Source: Armatimonadota bacterium (GTDB taxonomy: Bacteria > Armatimonadota > Fimbriimonadia > Fimbriimonadales > GBS-DC). From it: 42,293 nucleotides of DNA. Below the pieces are notes generated by a model. It had not been told where the DNA came from. It saw nothing but the letters and a program-made list of their open reading frames with translations, and ran no database searches. The position numbers were made by a program, and so were the translations under genes. Positions 29,649-38,934 of this stretch are shown here, piece after piece. Each line of letters starts with the position of its first letter. The stretch's first letter is position 1. The stretch covers positions 1 to 42,293 of the forward strand of contig JAUQOS010000011.1 in the NCBI GenBank assembly GCA_030550775.1, in the 5' to 3' direction.

Positions 29649-29736
29649 GGGGTTGTGCAAGGAAGTTCGGGAAAAAGTTGGAAGCTGCCATAGCCCATGT
29701 TACTGACTGCCGCCCTTGAGCGTCGGGGATTCCCTG

Positions 29737-29782
29737 CCCCTGCGGGTTCTCCCCTACGCAGGAGAGGGAACCTACGGGGGGG
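29737..29782. repeat. Half-size palindromic repeat (family P)
   Basis: GGTTCTCCCCT and AGGAGAGGGAACC form one hairpin with CCCC/GGGG outer arms; the second hairpin of the full element is missing. The 29649-29845 gap contains no gene. Confidence 0.5.
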
Positions 29783-29813
29783 TTCAAGAGACTAGCTACC
29801 CCCTAATATGGCA

Positions 29814-29836
29814 GGGGCAGGCGTTCCACCTGCCCC
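29814..29836 (-). terminator. Strong hairpin after the VPS10-like gene
   Basis: GGGGCAGG/CCTGCCCC with a 7-nt loop stands 9 nt downstream of the stop codon at 29846. No U tract follows, so it may stabilise the 3' end or need Rho rather than act alone. Confidence 0.45.
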
Positions 29837-29845
29837 GACCACCTA

Positions 29846-32800
29846 CTACAGCTCACCAATCAGCAAGGTAGGCAAGTTGTTTGCTTTCAGTTGCTCGCTG
29901 AGTTTGGGCGCAGATTGCGTGAGGTAGGTGTGGATTTCGCCGTACACCTGCTCGAACTCCGTTTTCACCTCGTTGAAGTAGGCGACCTGCGCCAGCGTGG
30001 GTCCCGTGTTGCTGCTCATCTGCCCGTACACCGAGTTCAGCCTGCCGCGCAAGCGTGCGCTGCGGGCATACGCCAGCCCCGTGTTCGGGTTGTCCACCTT
30101 CGCCTTCATCTCAGCGATTTGCTTGAGGTGTTCGCCAATCGCCTTGTCTACCTCGTCGGGCAGCTTCACATTCTGCTGGCGGGCGGTCTGGCGTAGGTTG
30201 TTTAGCTGGGTCTCCACGCTGGTGAGCACCTGCATCGCGCGGTTGAGCTGCCGGATCATCGTCAGCGTCTCCAGCGCGAACTGGTAGCCCGCTTTCATGT
30301 TGGTCAGGTACGGCTCCAGCGCAGGCTCCACTTTCACGGTCAGCGGTTGCTCCATCTCAAAGTCGCCTGCGATGAGTTTCACGCGATAGGTGCCAGGCAA
30401 CACTTGGGGTCCCAGCGGTCCCGTGGTGGGTGGTGGTGGGGTATCGTCGTCGGTTTCGACGGCTTCGCCGCGCGTGCGCAAGTCCCAAACCACGCGGTGG
30501 ATGCCGGGCTCTTGGGGCACGCGAGTCAGTTCGCGCAGCAGATTGCCCTGCGAGTCGAGGATCTGGATGCGCACGCGTCCTTGCCTAGGCTTCTCTTTGA
30601 GGTAGAAGGTGATCATCGCGCCGTAAGGCGGGTTGGGCGACACGATGGGGCGGTCACCGCGTCCGTAGCGCGTCATACGGCTGGAGTAGCGCCACGCGAC
30701 AGGTGGCGTGAACAGGTGGGCGGGCTTGCTCAAAATCTGGGGGCTAACCTCCTGTAGGGGCGTGATATCATCCAACACATAGATACTGCGCCCGTGGGTG
30801 CCCAGCAGCAGGTCGTTCATCAGCGGATGCACATGGATATCGTGCACCGGCACAGGTGGCAGATTTGGAAACCGCTGCCAGTTCTGCCCGCCGTCGAACG
30901 ACACATACAGCCCGCGTTCGGTGCCCGCATATAGCAGGTTCTGGTTGCGTGGGTCTTCGCGCACCACAAAAATGTAGGCTTCATCGGGCAGACCGTTGGT
31001 GATAGGCTGCCAAGTTTTGCCCCCGTCGGTGGTTTTGTAAAGGTAGGGCTTGAAGTCGTTGAGCATGTGGCGGTCAAACGCTACGTAAGCCACCTCGGCG
31101 CCGCGCCGCGACGGCTCCACATGCGATACGGGCGAGTTCGGAGGCAAGTTGGGCACATTCTGCGTAAGCTCTATCCAAGTGTTGCCATCATCGGGACTTT
31201 TCCATAAGCGCCCGTCGTCGGTGCCCACCCACAGCAACCCCTTCTGGATAGGCGACTCGGCGAGGCTGATAATCGTGCAGTGGTACTCGGCGGTGGTGTT
31301 TTCCACCCACACAGGGCCGCCTGCGTCTTTTTGCTTTTCGGGGTCGTTGGTGGTCAGATCAGGACTAATCACAACCCAAGTGGTGCCGAAGTCGGTGGAT
31401 TTGAACACCACATTGCCGCCCACATACACCGTGTCGGGGTCATGCGGTGAGGGGATAATCGGCGTGTTCCAGTTGAAGCGGTAGCGCAGTTCGCTTGCGG
31501 GACCGCCGTCCGCTCGTCGCGCTTGGGGGCTGATGTTCTCTTGGATGCCGGTGGCTAAGTTGGTGCGCAAAATGTTGCCCCCTTGCGACTCGCTGATAAC
31601 CAAGTTGGGGTTGCGCTCGTGAATCACGCAGAAAAAGCCGTCACCGAAGCTCACCATGCGCCAGTGTTCGTTGACAATACCGCCCTCTTTGTTGCGTGCC
31701 CAACCGATCCAACTACCATTATCTTGTAGACCACCAGCTACTTGGTAGAACGGCGCCTCCAGGCTGTAATGGATTTGGTAAAACTGCCCCAGCGGGATGT
31801 TGGCAATCACATCCCAAGTTTGCCCACGATCGAGGGAGAACGCCAGCCCGCCGTCGTTGCCATTCCAGATAATGTGAGGGTTCTTGGGGTCTATCCAGAG
31901 CGCATGGTGGTCTACATGCACGGTGCTGGCGATTTGTTGGCTGGTGCGCCCGCCATCAATAGACATCCGCAGCTGCGTGGCAAGGAAGTAGAGGCGGTTC
32001 TCATCGCTCGGGCACACACGCATGTCGGTGTAGTAGAACCCGCGCGACACGATGCGCGTGTCGTCCGAGATGCGCTGGAAGCTTTCGCCGCGATTGTCTG
32101 AGCGGAATAGCGTGCCTTCGTTGGACTCCGCGATCACATAAACCACATTTGGGTTGCTGGGGGCAACCTTCACGCCGACACGCCCCATCAGTTTGGGTAG
32201 CCCATTGGTGAGTTTGCGCCAAGTGCGCCCCCCATCCGTGGACTTGAACACACCGCCCTGCTCACTGCCACTGGTGTGTGTCCACGGCTTGCGCTCAAAA
32301 CGCCACATGCCCGCGTAGAGGATGTTCGGGTTGGAGGGGTCAATATCCAAGTCGGACGCCCCATGATGCTCATCAATGTAAAGCACTTTCTGCCAAGTCT
32401 TACCGCCATCGGTGGTCATAAACACCCCGCGCTCAGGATTCGGTCCAAACGCCGAACCCACCGCCGCCACCCATACGGTGTTGGAGTCGCGCGGGTGGAT
32501 AATGATGCGACTAATCTGGCGGGTTTCGCGCAAGCCAAGATATTGCCAAGTTTTACCGCCGTCGATGGACTTGTAGACCCCACAGCCCACCGAGATGCTG
32601 TTGCGCGTGTTCGCCTCGCCCGTGCCCACCCAGATGATATCGGGGTTTTGGGGGTCTACGGCGATATCGCCAATCGTGGTGGTCTCCTGGTCGTCAAACA
32701 GCGGTGTCCATGTGATGCCCCAGTTGGTGGTTTTCCACAGCCCGCCCGTGGCGGTGCCCACATAAACTGTGCTGGGGTTGCCCGGAATGCCTTCCACATC

Positions 32801-32950
32801 GGTGATGCGCCCGCCCATGTTGGCTGGACCAATGTTGCGCGGGCGCAAGTTTTTGAACAACTCGGCAGAAACAGACGATTGGTCGGTCAACGCGCCTGCA
32901 TAGACAAGGATACTCAGCGCAACGCACAGGAAAATAACTCGCCGCAACAT
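29846..32950 (-). CDS. Exported VPS10/sortilin-like beta-propeller protein
   Basis: A 1034-residue exported protein, with signal peptide MLRRVIFLCVALSILVYAGA. The first 700 residues are a series of propeller blades with Asp-box motifs of the sialidase/sortilin type: STVYVGTATGGLWKT, SIDGGKTWQYL, TTDGGKTWQKV, STDGGRTWRKL, TTDGGKTWQPI and SFDGGQNWQRF. This is the architecture of the bacterial VPS10-domain proteins often annotated as glycosyl hydrolases. The C-terminal third has a beta domain (TFYLKEKPRQGRVRIQILDSQG) and a helical end. No catalytic residues can be pointed to, so a binding role is as likely as hydrolysis. A GC-rich hairpin follows the stop. The gene is preceded by a perfect inverted repeat at 32980-33004. 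Confidence 0.9.
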   Translation of the reverse strand: MLRRVIFLCVALSILVYAGALTDQSSVSAELFKNLRPRNIGPANMGGRITDVEGIPGNPSTVYVGTATGGLWKTTNWGITWTPLFDDQETTTIGDIAVDPQNPDIIWVGTGEANTRNSISVGCGVYKSIDGGKTWQYLGLRETRQISRIIIHPRDSNTVWVAAVGSAFGPNPERGVFMTTDGGKTWQKVLYIDEHHGASDLDIDPSNPNILYAGMWRFERKPWTHTSGSEQGGVFKSTDGGRTWRKLTNGLPKLMGRVGVKVAPSNPNVVYVIAESNEGTLFRSDNRGESFQRISDDTRIVSRGFYYTDMRVCPSDENRLYFLATQLRMSIDGGRTSQQIASTVHVDHHALWIDPKNPHIIWNGNDGGLAFSLDRGQTWDVIANIPLGQFYQIHYSLEAPFYQVAGGLQDNGSWIGWARNKEGGIVNEHWRMVSFGDGFFCVIHERNPNLVISESQGGNILRTNLATGIQENISPQARRADGGPASELRYRFNWNTPIIPSPHDPDTVYVGGNVVFKSTDFGTTWVVISPDLTTNDPEKQKDAGGPVWVENTTAEYHCTIISLAESPIQKGLLWVGTDDGRLWKSPDDGNTWIELTQNVPNLPPNSPVSHVEPSRRGAEVAYVAFDRHMLNDFKPYLYKTTDGGKTWQPITNGLPDEAYIFVVREDPRNQNLLYAGTERGLYVSFDGGQNWQRFPNLPPVPVHDIHVHPLMNDLLLGTHGRSIYVLDDITPLQEVSPQILSKPAHLFTPPVAWRYSSRMTRYGRGDRPIVSPNPPYGAMITFYLKEKPRQGRVRIQILDSQGNLLRELTRVPQEPGIHRVVWDLRTRGEAVETDDDTPPPPTTGPLGPQVLPGTYRVKLIAGDFEMEQPLTVKVEPALEPYLTNMKAGYQFALETLTMIRQLNRAMQVLTSVETQLNNLRQTARQQNVKLPDEVDKAIGEHLKQIAEMKAKVDNPNTGLAYARSARLRGRLNSVYGQMSSNTGPTLAQVAYFNEVKTEFEQVYGEIHTYLTQSAPKLSEQLKANNLPTLLIGEL

Positions 32951-32979
32951 GGTAAGAGTAGTTCGTCGCGAGCGGCGTG

Positions 32980-33004
32980 AATCCTGCGGAATGCCAGCAG
33001 GATT
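32980..33004 (-). promoter_or_regulatory. Perfect inverted repeat upstream of the VPS10-like gene
   Basis: AATCCTGC and GCAGGATT are 9 nt apart, centred 42 nt before the ATG at 32950. It has no U tract, so an operator or a 5' mRNA hairpin is more likely than a terminator for the upstream gene. Confidence 0.35.
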
Positions 33005-33073
33005 TGTCTTTGGTCCGATTTGCTATCCACAACGGGCAGTAGGTCGCCCTCCCCCGCAACGCCCAATCAAGGG

Positions 33074-35230
33074 TTAGTCTTCGCGAATGTCGCGGTACCG
33101 CTGCAGCCGCTGCTGGACTGCCTCTTCCAACTGCTTACGGAAGTTCGCGGGAAGTTCGTTCCAGCGCACCGGCTTATTCACCAGCGGGCGAAATTCGGAT
33201 AGGCGCCACCCCAAAACAGCCCCAACCTCCTCTTCACTTTCTCCTCTGGGCAGCACCAGATACATTGAGTAAACAGTAAGCATACCAAACAGCCCCTGCA
33301 GGCTTTCGTATGCGGGAAGCGCGTTAGGCTCAGAGCGTCGGCTGAGCAACTCAAGGTATTGGTAACCAGCGCGGTAGTTATCAAAGCGGCTGGGAATCAC
33401 TGCGGGAAAGTTTTCCGCACTCCTCACTTGAATGGCGACCTCCAACGGAATCCCGTCAGGAAACAGCATCTGAGGTAAAAACATTTCGTTATTCACACCC
33501 ACTTCCACGCTGCCGTAGTAGATCCACTGATAAAAACTGGCACGTTGGGCAGGTGTCAACTCCAGCTGCCGTATCGGCGTACCCGCGAGCAGCGCGTTCC
33601 GCATCCGCAAGGGCAATTTTCCGAGCCACCGCGCCTCGTGCCCACCAAGTTCGCCGAGATCGAAAGCAATCATCCCCAAGCCATTCCAACGAGCGCACTC
33701 CCCTGCCTCGAATTCCGTTTTCTCGGTCGCGCTTTTCCAAAGGAGTTTGTCATCCAGCGTGGGGTAGCCTTGTTGGGATACTTGCTTCAGCACGCGACTT
33801 ACCCCTTCGCGGTCAAACCGCACGCCCCAGCAATACGAGGGGAAGCGTGGTTTCGCCACGAGCAGGGCATCTTGCTCCTGCCAGTGATAGTGTTCCAATA
33901 CTTGCCGATATTGCCCCAAGCGATGGCGCCCATAGGCTGCAGCACCTGCAATACTGCTTATCTTGGTCAAATCACGCTCGCGTGTAAGAGCAATTAACGA
34001 TTTGCCATGCGCACGCGCGTAAGCACGCAACAAATCGGTGGTGACCATGCTATGAGGCTCGGTTTGAGCAGGATCGCATAGGCGTCGAAGGACTTCATCT
34101 ACCCGAAAAGATACTTCATATGTGAGTTCGCCCCGAGTGTATCCCGCGAACTCCTCGCGCAACGCCTGCATGGAGGTGTTGTATGCCCCCGCCAACAAGC
34201 GTGTCGCTGGACTCCACTCGAACTCGAATCGTTCCCACTCACCCTTAGGCAGCCGCGATTCATTGCCCCGAAATCCCAGCCAGTATGTGGTTCTATAAAC
34301 TCGGTTGTTCTCCACATCATGCAAATAGATAGTTATTGAAAATGCCTCAGCATCCGTTCGCAAAATGCTGACGAACAGGCGCAGCGTATCGGGGTGCAGC
34401 CGCACACCTCTAATCAACTGTCGAGACCGCCAAAACGGACTCAAACGGTAACGACTTTCCCACTGCCGGTTCAAATCGTCTAATCCAATATCTGGGGAAT
34501 GCCATAGCTCGCGGAACAGGTTCGCCTCATAGGCAAACTGGCGCAGGAGCGTCGTTGGGTCGAAGCCGAGTGGCTCAATGTACTTGCCGCGCTCTGTGCT
34601 AAACACCCGCCGCTCCCCTACAGGAATGCGCAACAACTTGGAGATATCCATTCGTTGGAGCAGCAGCGGTGCCCACCGATTGCCGAAATCAAGTGTCCAC
34701 GCACGACTAAACAATTCCTGATGCTCTGGAGTTTCATACAATGTCTCCATGCTCACATCCGATTGCAGCACGGCTTGCATCAACTCGCGTACCTTGAGCA
34801 ACTCTTGCTTTAGGTTTTCAGGGGTCCACTGCCACTGTTTTTCCCCTTGCAGGGCTTTCGGAATCGCTTGCTCCAGCTCAACGCGCAGTTCGGCATCATC
34901 CTGTTGGCGTCGCTCCTGCGCTCGCTTAGGTGGGCGCGAGAGGCGATACGCGCCGTTTGGCTGGGCGAACCACTCCGCATCCAACGCCTCTGCAAGCCCA
35001 TCCATCACCGCTTTCAGGGTCAAGTCGGCAACATGCACGATGACAATTTCTTTATCAAGAGGCGGCGCTGCAAACAGCACGACCCCTGTGCGTTGCGAAA
35101 GCGACTTGCACACTTGCGCCAGCGCTTGTGCTGGCTCTTGAAAAGTGACTTTCTGCTGAAGGCGCGTATCTTCCGAAAACGCGGGCGCTACAAGGCTTAG
35201 CAAAACACTCACCCACACCAGCGATCGCAT
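33074..35230 (-). CDS. Large exported protein with STN-like N-terminal domain, function unknown
   Basis: A 718-residue protein with signal peptide MRSLVWVSVLLSLVAPAFS. The next 65 residues (QEPAQALAQVCKSLSQRTGV to LAEALDAEW) follow the pattern of the secretin/TonB short N-terminal (STN) domain: hydrophobic helix, VVLFAAPPL strand, DLTLKAVMDGLAEAL helix. The remaining 600 residues are mixed helix and strand, with no motif I can name. Repeated references to leucine-rich helices and aromatic strands suggest a soluble periplasmic or surface protein, not a barrel. The start at 35230 has a GGAGGAACCG ribosome binding site. It is divergent from the flagellar operon, with 99 bp between. No known function. 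Confidence 0.55.
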   Translation of the reverse strand: MRSLVWVSVLLSLVAPAFSEDTRLQQKVTFQEPAQALAQVCKSLSQRTGVVLFAAPPLDKEIVIVHVADLTLKAVMDGLAEALDAEWFAQPNGAYRLSRPPKRAQERRQQDDAELRVELEQAIPKALQGEKQWQWTPENLKQELLKVRELMQAVLQSDVSMETLYETPEHQELFSRAWTLDFGNRWAPLLLQRMDISKLLRIPVGERRVFSTERGKYIEPLGFDPTTLLRQFAYEANLFRELWHSPDIGLDDLNRQWESRYRLSPFWRSRQLIRGVRLHPDTLRLFVSILRTDAEAFSITIYLHDVENNRVYRTTYWLGFRGNESRLPKGEWERFEFEWSPATRLLAGAYNTSMQALREEFAGYTRGELTYEVSFRVDEVLRRLCDPAQTEPHSMVTTDLLRAYARAHGKSLIALTRERDLTKISSIAGAAAYGRHRLGQYRQVLEHYHWQEQDALLVAKPRFPSYCWGVRFDREGVSRVLKQVSQQGYPTLDDKLLWKSATEKTEFEAGECARWNGLGMIAFDLGELGGHEARWLGKLPLRMRNALLAGTPIRQLELTPAQRASFYQWIYYGSVEVGVNNEMFLPQMLFPDGIPLEVAIQVRSAENFPAVIPSRFDNYRAGYQYLELLSRRSEPNALPAYESLQGLFGMLTVYSMYLVLPRGESEEEVGAVLGWRLSEFRPLVNKPVRWNELPANFRKQLEEAVQQRLQRYRDIRED

Positions 35231-35270
35231 CGGTTCCTCCTCCACCACCGATGGAGATACGACACCCGAT

Positions 35271-35297
35271 GAAAATTCCTGCTTTGCTTGCCGATAA
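35271..35297 (+). promoter_or_regulatory. Sigma-28 (FliA)-like promoter of the flagellar operon
   Basis: The -10 GCCGATAA (35290-35297) is an exact match to the flagellar sigma-28 consensus. GAAAATTC (35271-35278) stands 11 nt upstream, the required spacing, and matches five of eight positions of TAAAGTTT. The predicted start is about 25 nt before flgC. Confidence 0.6.
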
Positions 35298-35329
35298 TCG
35301 TGAGGCAGAGCGAGTGACAGGTGAGAGCG

Positions 35330-35737
35330 ATGGGCTTGATTAGTACTCTGCGTGTAAGCGCAAGCGGGCTATCTGCCGAACGACTGCGGATGGATTTGAT
35401 TGCCGACAACTTGGCGAACGCTAACACCACACGCACGCCCGATGGGCAGCCTTATCGGCGCAAGGTGGCAGTGTTCGAGCCGATCATGCCCACTGCGCAT
35501 TTGCCAGGGGGGGTGCGTGTGGTGCAAATCGTGCAGGATCTCACCCCGCCCCGCCTCGTGTACGAACCAGGGCACCCTGACGCCGACCCCAACGGCTATG
35601 TTGCCTATCCGAATGTGGATATCGTGCACGAGATGGTGGATATGATCACGGCTACGCGCGCCTACGAAGCGAACATCCAAGCCTTCAATGCAGCCAAGAT
35701 GATGTTTATGCGCACGCTGGATATCGGGCGCGTCTAA
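35330..35737 (+). CDS. flgC: Flagellar basal-body rod protein FlgC
   Basis: FlgC is one of the proximal rod proteins of the flagellar basal body. The 135-residue sequence has the N-terminal rod motif MGLISTLRVSASGLSAERLRMDLIADNLANANTTRT (Asn-Leu-Ala-Asn-Ala region) and the C-terminal partner VDIVHEMVDMITATRAYEANIQAFNAAK, which together form the axial coiled coil. The central linker is FEPIMPT to YVAYPN. The ATG at 35330 follows a GGTGAG ribosome binding site; the GTG at 35321 is inside it. FliE follows after 11 nt. The usual partner flgB is not upstream, where an unrelated gene points the other way. Confidence 0.95.
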   Translation: MGLISTLRVSASGLSAERLRMDLIADNLANANTTRTPDGQPYRRKVAVFEPIMPTAHLPGGVRVVQIVQDLTPPRLVYEPGHPDADPNGYVAYPNVDIVHEMVDMITATRAYEANIQAFNAAKMMFMRTLDIGRV

Positions 35738-35748
35738 GGTGAGCGCGT

Positions 35749-36075
35749 ATGGAGATTCGGGGCATTGTCAAGGAGCTGCCACGCATAGAAATCCGTGAAA
35801 TCCAGCCACCGAAATGGCTGCAGCCACCTACTGCAGCATCGGAACGCGCACCTTACGCCGACTTCGGTACGATGCTGCGAGAAGTGATTGGGCAAGTGAA
35901 CGAGGCGCAGCAGCACTCGGCGGAGCTGGCACAGCGCTTCGCACGCGGCGAACCCGTAGACGAACAGACACTCATCCTTGCGATGGAGCGTGCTAGCCTC
36001 GCCTTTCAACTCACCCTGCAAGTGCGCAATAAAGTCTTAGAGGCATATCAGGAGATTATGCGGTTGCAAGTTTAG
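35749..36075 (+). CDS. fliE: Flagellar hook-basal body complex protein FliE
   Basis: A 108-residue FliE, the small protein that joins the MS ring to the rod. The C-terminal half is diagnostic: FGTMLREVIGQVNEAQQHSAELAQRF, then EQTLILAMERASLAFQLTLQVRNKVLEAYQEIMRLQV. The N-terminal part is variable, as usual. A GGTGAGCG ribosome binding site overlaps the flgC stop. An 86-nt gap separates it from fliF. Confidence 0.95.
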   Translation: MEIRGIVKELPRIEIREIQPPKWLQPPTAASERAPYADFGTMLREVIGQVNEAQQHSAELAQRFARGEPVDEQTLILAMERASLAFQLTLQVRNKVLEAYQEIMRLQV

Positions 36076-36161
36076 TACCGCTTTGGCGCGGGTGCATGGT
36101 CGTTCGTATGTTGTGTCGCGCCTTGCCAGAGCTGGCGAACCGAAAAACATAAACGCAAACG

Positions 36162-37865
36162 ATGCAAAACGCGCTGGTTCAGCTTCGAGAACGGTGGAAT
36201 CAGTTGCCGCGCCACGCTCGTGTGGCACTCGTAGGAGGCGTTGTGGGGCTGCTGACCTTGCTGACGGCACTCGCTTTCTGGGCGAGCAGCCCCACCTACA
36301 CCACGCTCTACACGGGGCTCAGCCCTGCCGACTCGGCTGCAGTGGTGCAAGCCCTGAAGGAGCAAAACATTCCCGTGCGCACCCGTGGTAGTGGTAGCGT
36401 AATTGAAGTGCCTGAAGCCTATGCAGAACAAGCACGGTTGGAGTTAGCCGCCAAAGGCTTGCCCAAAACAGGCGCGCCCGGCTATGCCCGCCTCGAACGC
36501 ACACCTTTTGGCATGACGCAGGCGATGGAACAAACCACCCTGCGCATCGCCCTCGAAGAGGAGCTACAAAACACCATCCGGCACTTGGAACCCGTAGAGA
36601 GCGCGCGCGTGCATATCACCCCCGGCAACGACTCGCCATTCGCCGACTCGCGCACCGAGCCGACCGCCAGCGTGGTGGTGGCTCTCAAGCCTAACGCCAC
36701 ACTCACACGCGAGCAGGTGCGTGGCATTGTGCACTTGGTATGCCATAGCGTGGAAGGGCTGAAACCTGAAAATGTCACGGTGGTAGATGCTGAAGCGCGC
36801 CCGCTGTGGCAAGGTGGTGACCAATACGCGGTAGACCACGAACTGTTGCGCACTCGTCGCGAAGCCGAACGCGCCTACGCCGAAGAACTGCGCCGCCAAC
36901 TCCAACAACATCTGGATCGCGTGCTGGGACCGGGCAAATCCAGCATCGTTGTGCAAGCGGAGCTGAACTTGGATAAGGAAGAGATTCAGGCACAGCGCGT
37001 GGAACCTTTAGACCCCAACCGCGCTGCAGTGGTTAGCGAGACCACCGAAACGGAGCGCCTCACCGGCAACCCACCCGTTGCAGGCGGCGCGGCGGGCATC
37101 GCGGGCAACCGCGCCGAGACCCCCCTCTACCCTAACGCACCACTAGGGGGCAGCATAGGCGAATATACCCGCGAAGACCGCATCCGCAACTACGAACTGA
37201 ACAAACAAGTGGAACACATCATCCGCGCGCCAGGGCGTGTGGAACGGCTTAGCGTAGCAGCGCTAGTAGACGAAAGCGTGCCCGATGAGGCACTGAATGC
37301 CGTACGCGCGTGGCTGGAGACCACCGTCGGCGTGATGCCGAATCAGCCCAATCGCGTCGTAACCGTGCAGCGTGTGAAGTTCGACACCTCGCAGGCTGAA
37401 CAAGCTGCGAAGGAGCAAGCCGCACGCGAAGCTACCCGCCGCCAAGAGCTGCTCTGGAAACTGCTGCCCGTCATCGTCCTCCTGATGGTCACGATTTTCT
37501 TGGCGCGCGTGATTGGCAAACAGATTCGTCGCCCCGCCCCCAAGCCGCAACCAGCGGCGGCGCTCCCCAGCGGTGGCGCTGTGGCAATCAGTGCGGCAGG
37601 TACCACCCCTGCCGGTGCCCTCACCGACGGCTCCGAGCGCGCGCTGGATGTCACCATCGACGAGGACGGCATCAGCATCGTCGAGGAAGTTGCCCCCAAC
37701 GGCACAATCATCGTGCGTCGCCAGCGTGCCCCTTCAGTCATTGAGGAAGAGCTGGCTGAACGTATCCGCGAGCGCACGCAACCCGAACTACTGGAAATCC
37801 AGCGCTTTGCCGAAAATAAACCTGAGCATGTGGCTGCACTGCTGCGCAACTGGATAAAGTCGTAG
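36162..37865 (+). CDS. fliF: Flagellar M-ring protein FliF
   Basis: FliF forms the MS ring in the inner membrane, the base of the flagellum and export apparatus. The 567-residue product has two transmembrane helices, VALVGGVVGLLTLLTALAFW near the start and LLPVIVLLMVTIFLARVIG near residue 430. Ring-building motifs follow the first helix: YTTLYTGLSPADSAAVVQAL, ARLELAAKGLPKTGAPGYA, and LEPVESARVHITPG. The C-terminal helix that binds FliG is LLEIQRFAENKPEHVAALLRNWI. The length fits the family. It lies between fliE and fliG with 51 nt to the latter. Confidence 0.97.
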   Translation: MQNALVQLRERWNQLPRHARVALVGGVVGLLTLLTALAFWASSPTYTTLYTGLSPADSAAVVQALKEQNIPVRTRGSGSVIEVPEAYAEQARLELAAKGLPKTGAPGYARLERTPFGMTQAMEQTTLRIALEEELQNTIRHLEPVESARVHITPGNDSPFADSRTEPTASVVVALKPNATLTREQVRGIVHLVCHSVEGLKPENVTVVDAEARPLWQGGDQYAVDHELLRTRREAERAYAEELRRQLQQHLDRVLGPGKSSIVVQAELNLDKEEIQAQRVEPLDPNRAAVVSETTETERLTGNPPVAGGAAGIAGNRAETPLYPNAPLGGSIGEYTREDRIRNYELNKQVEHIIRAPGRVERLSVAALVDESVPDEALNAVRAWLETTVGVMPNQPNRVVTVQRVKFDTSQAEQAAKEQAAREATRRQELLWKLLPVIVLLMVTIFLARVIGKQIRRPAPKPQPAAALPSGGAVAISAAGTTPAGALTDGSERALDVTIDEDGISIVEEVAPNGTIIVRRQRAPSVIEEELAERIRERTQPELLEIQRFAENKPEHVAALLRNWIKS

Positions 37866-37916
37866 CATCGGCAGAAACCCTCGGGGCACCAAAACGCCCT
37901 ACGAGCCAGAGAAAAT

Positions 37917-38933
37917 ATGCTCAAACCAGGCGAGAAGAAGCTCACAGGCAAGCAAAAAGCGGCGATTGTGATTGTTGCGTTGGGCACGGAGATTGCCGCA
38001 AAGGTATTACCCCACCTCAGCGAAACTGAGGTGGAGGAGATCAGTCTCGAAATCGCGCGTTTGGGCAGCGTGCCTGCGGAGGTGCGCCAACAAGTCATTC
38101 AAGAGTTTTATGAAATCTGCCTTGCTCAAAACCTCGCGTTGGAGGGCGGTATTGACCATGCCCGCCAGTTGCTGGAGCGCGCCTACGGAGCCGAGAAAGC
38201 CGCCCAAATCTTGGAAAAGCTGACGCGCGCCCTGCAGTTGCTGCCGTTTGATTCCATCAAGCGTGTCCACCCATCGCAGCTGAGCACCTTCCTGCAAGAT
38301 GAGCATCCACAAACGATTGCTCTCGTGTTGGCATACTTGGAGCCGCAAGCAGCCGCGCAGGTGTTGAGTAGCCTGCCCCCCGAGTTGCGCCCAGAGGTCG
38401 CTGAACGGCTCGCGACAATGGGCAGTACCCCGCCCGATGTGATTCGGCGCGTGGAAAGCGTGCTCCAGCGCAAGCTTTCCAGCATCGCCAGCCAAGAGCT
38501 GACCGCAGCGGGCGGTGTCAAATCGCTCGTGGAAGTGCTGCAGTGGGTCGATCGCAACACCGAACGCGCGATTTTCGATTACCTTACCGACAACAACCCC
38601 GAACTTGCCGAAGAAGTGCGCAAACTGATGTTCACCTTCGAAGATTTGCTGCAACTCGACGACCGCTCCATCCAGCAAATCCTCAAAGAGGTGGAAATGA
38701 AAGAGCTGGCACTGGCACTCAAAGGCGCCAGCGACGCGCTCAAGGAGAAAATCTTCCGCAATATGTCCGAGCGTGCCACAAATATGCTCAAGGAGGAGCT
38801 GGAGTTTATGGGACCTGTGCGCGTGCGCGATGTGGAGGAGGCGCAGCAGCGCATCGTGAGCATCGTGCGACGCATGGAGGAAGCGGGCGAGATTGTTATC
38901 TCGCGCGGCGGCGAGGAGGAGATGCTCATCTAA
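37917..38933 (+). CDS. fliG: Flagellar motor switch protein FliG
   Basis: FliG is the rotor component that couples proton or sodium flow to torque and sits on the MS ring. The 338-residue sequence has the N-terminal domain GKQKAAIVIVALG, the middle EHPQTIALVLAYL with PELRPEVAERLA, and the C-terminal torque domain LMFTFEDLLQLDDRSIQQILKEV containing the charged residues that face the stator, followed by LALKGASDALKEKIF and SERATNMLKEELEFMGPV. All three domains are complete. The stop is 1 nt before the fliH ATG. Confidence 0.98.
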   Translation: MLKPGEKKLTGKQKAAIVIVALGTEIAAKVLPHLSETEVEEISLEIARLGSVPAEVRQQVIQEFYEICLAQNLALEGGIDHARQLLERAYGAEKAAQILEKLTRALQLLPFDSIKRVHPSQLSTFLQDEHPQTIALVLAYLEPQAAAQVLSSLPPELRPEVAERLATMGSTPPDVIRRVESVLQRKLSSIASQELTAAGGVKSLVEVLQWVDRNTERAIFDYLTDNNPELAEEVRKLMFTFEDLLQLDDRSIQQILKEVEMKELALALKGASDALKEKIFRNMSERATNMLKEELEFMGPVRVRDVEEAQQRIVSIVRRMEEAGEIVISRGGEEEMLI

Positions 38934-38934
38934 C

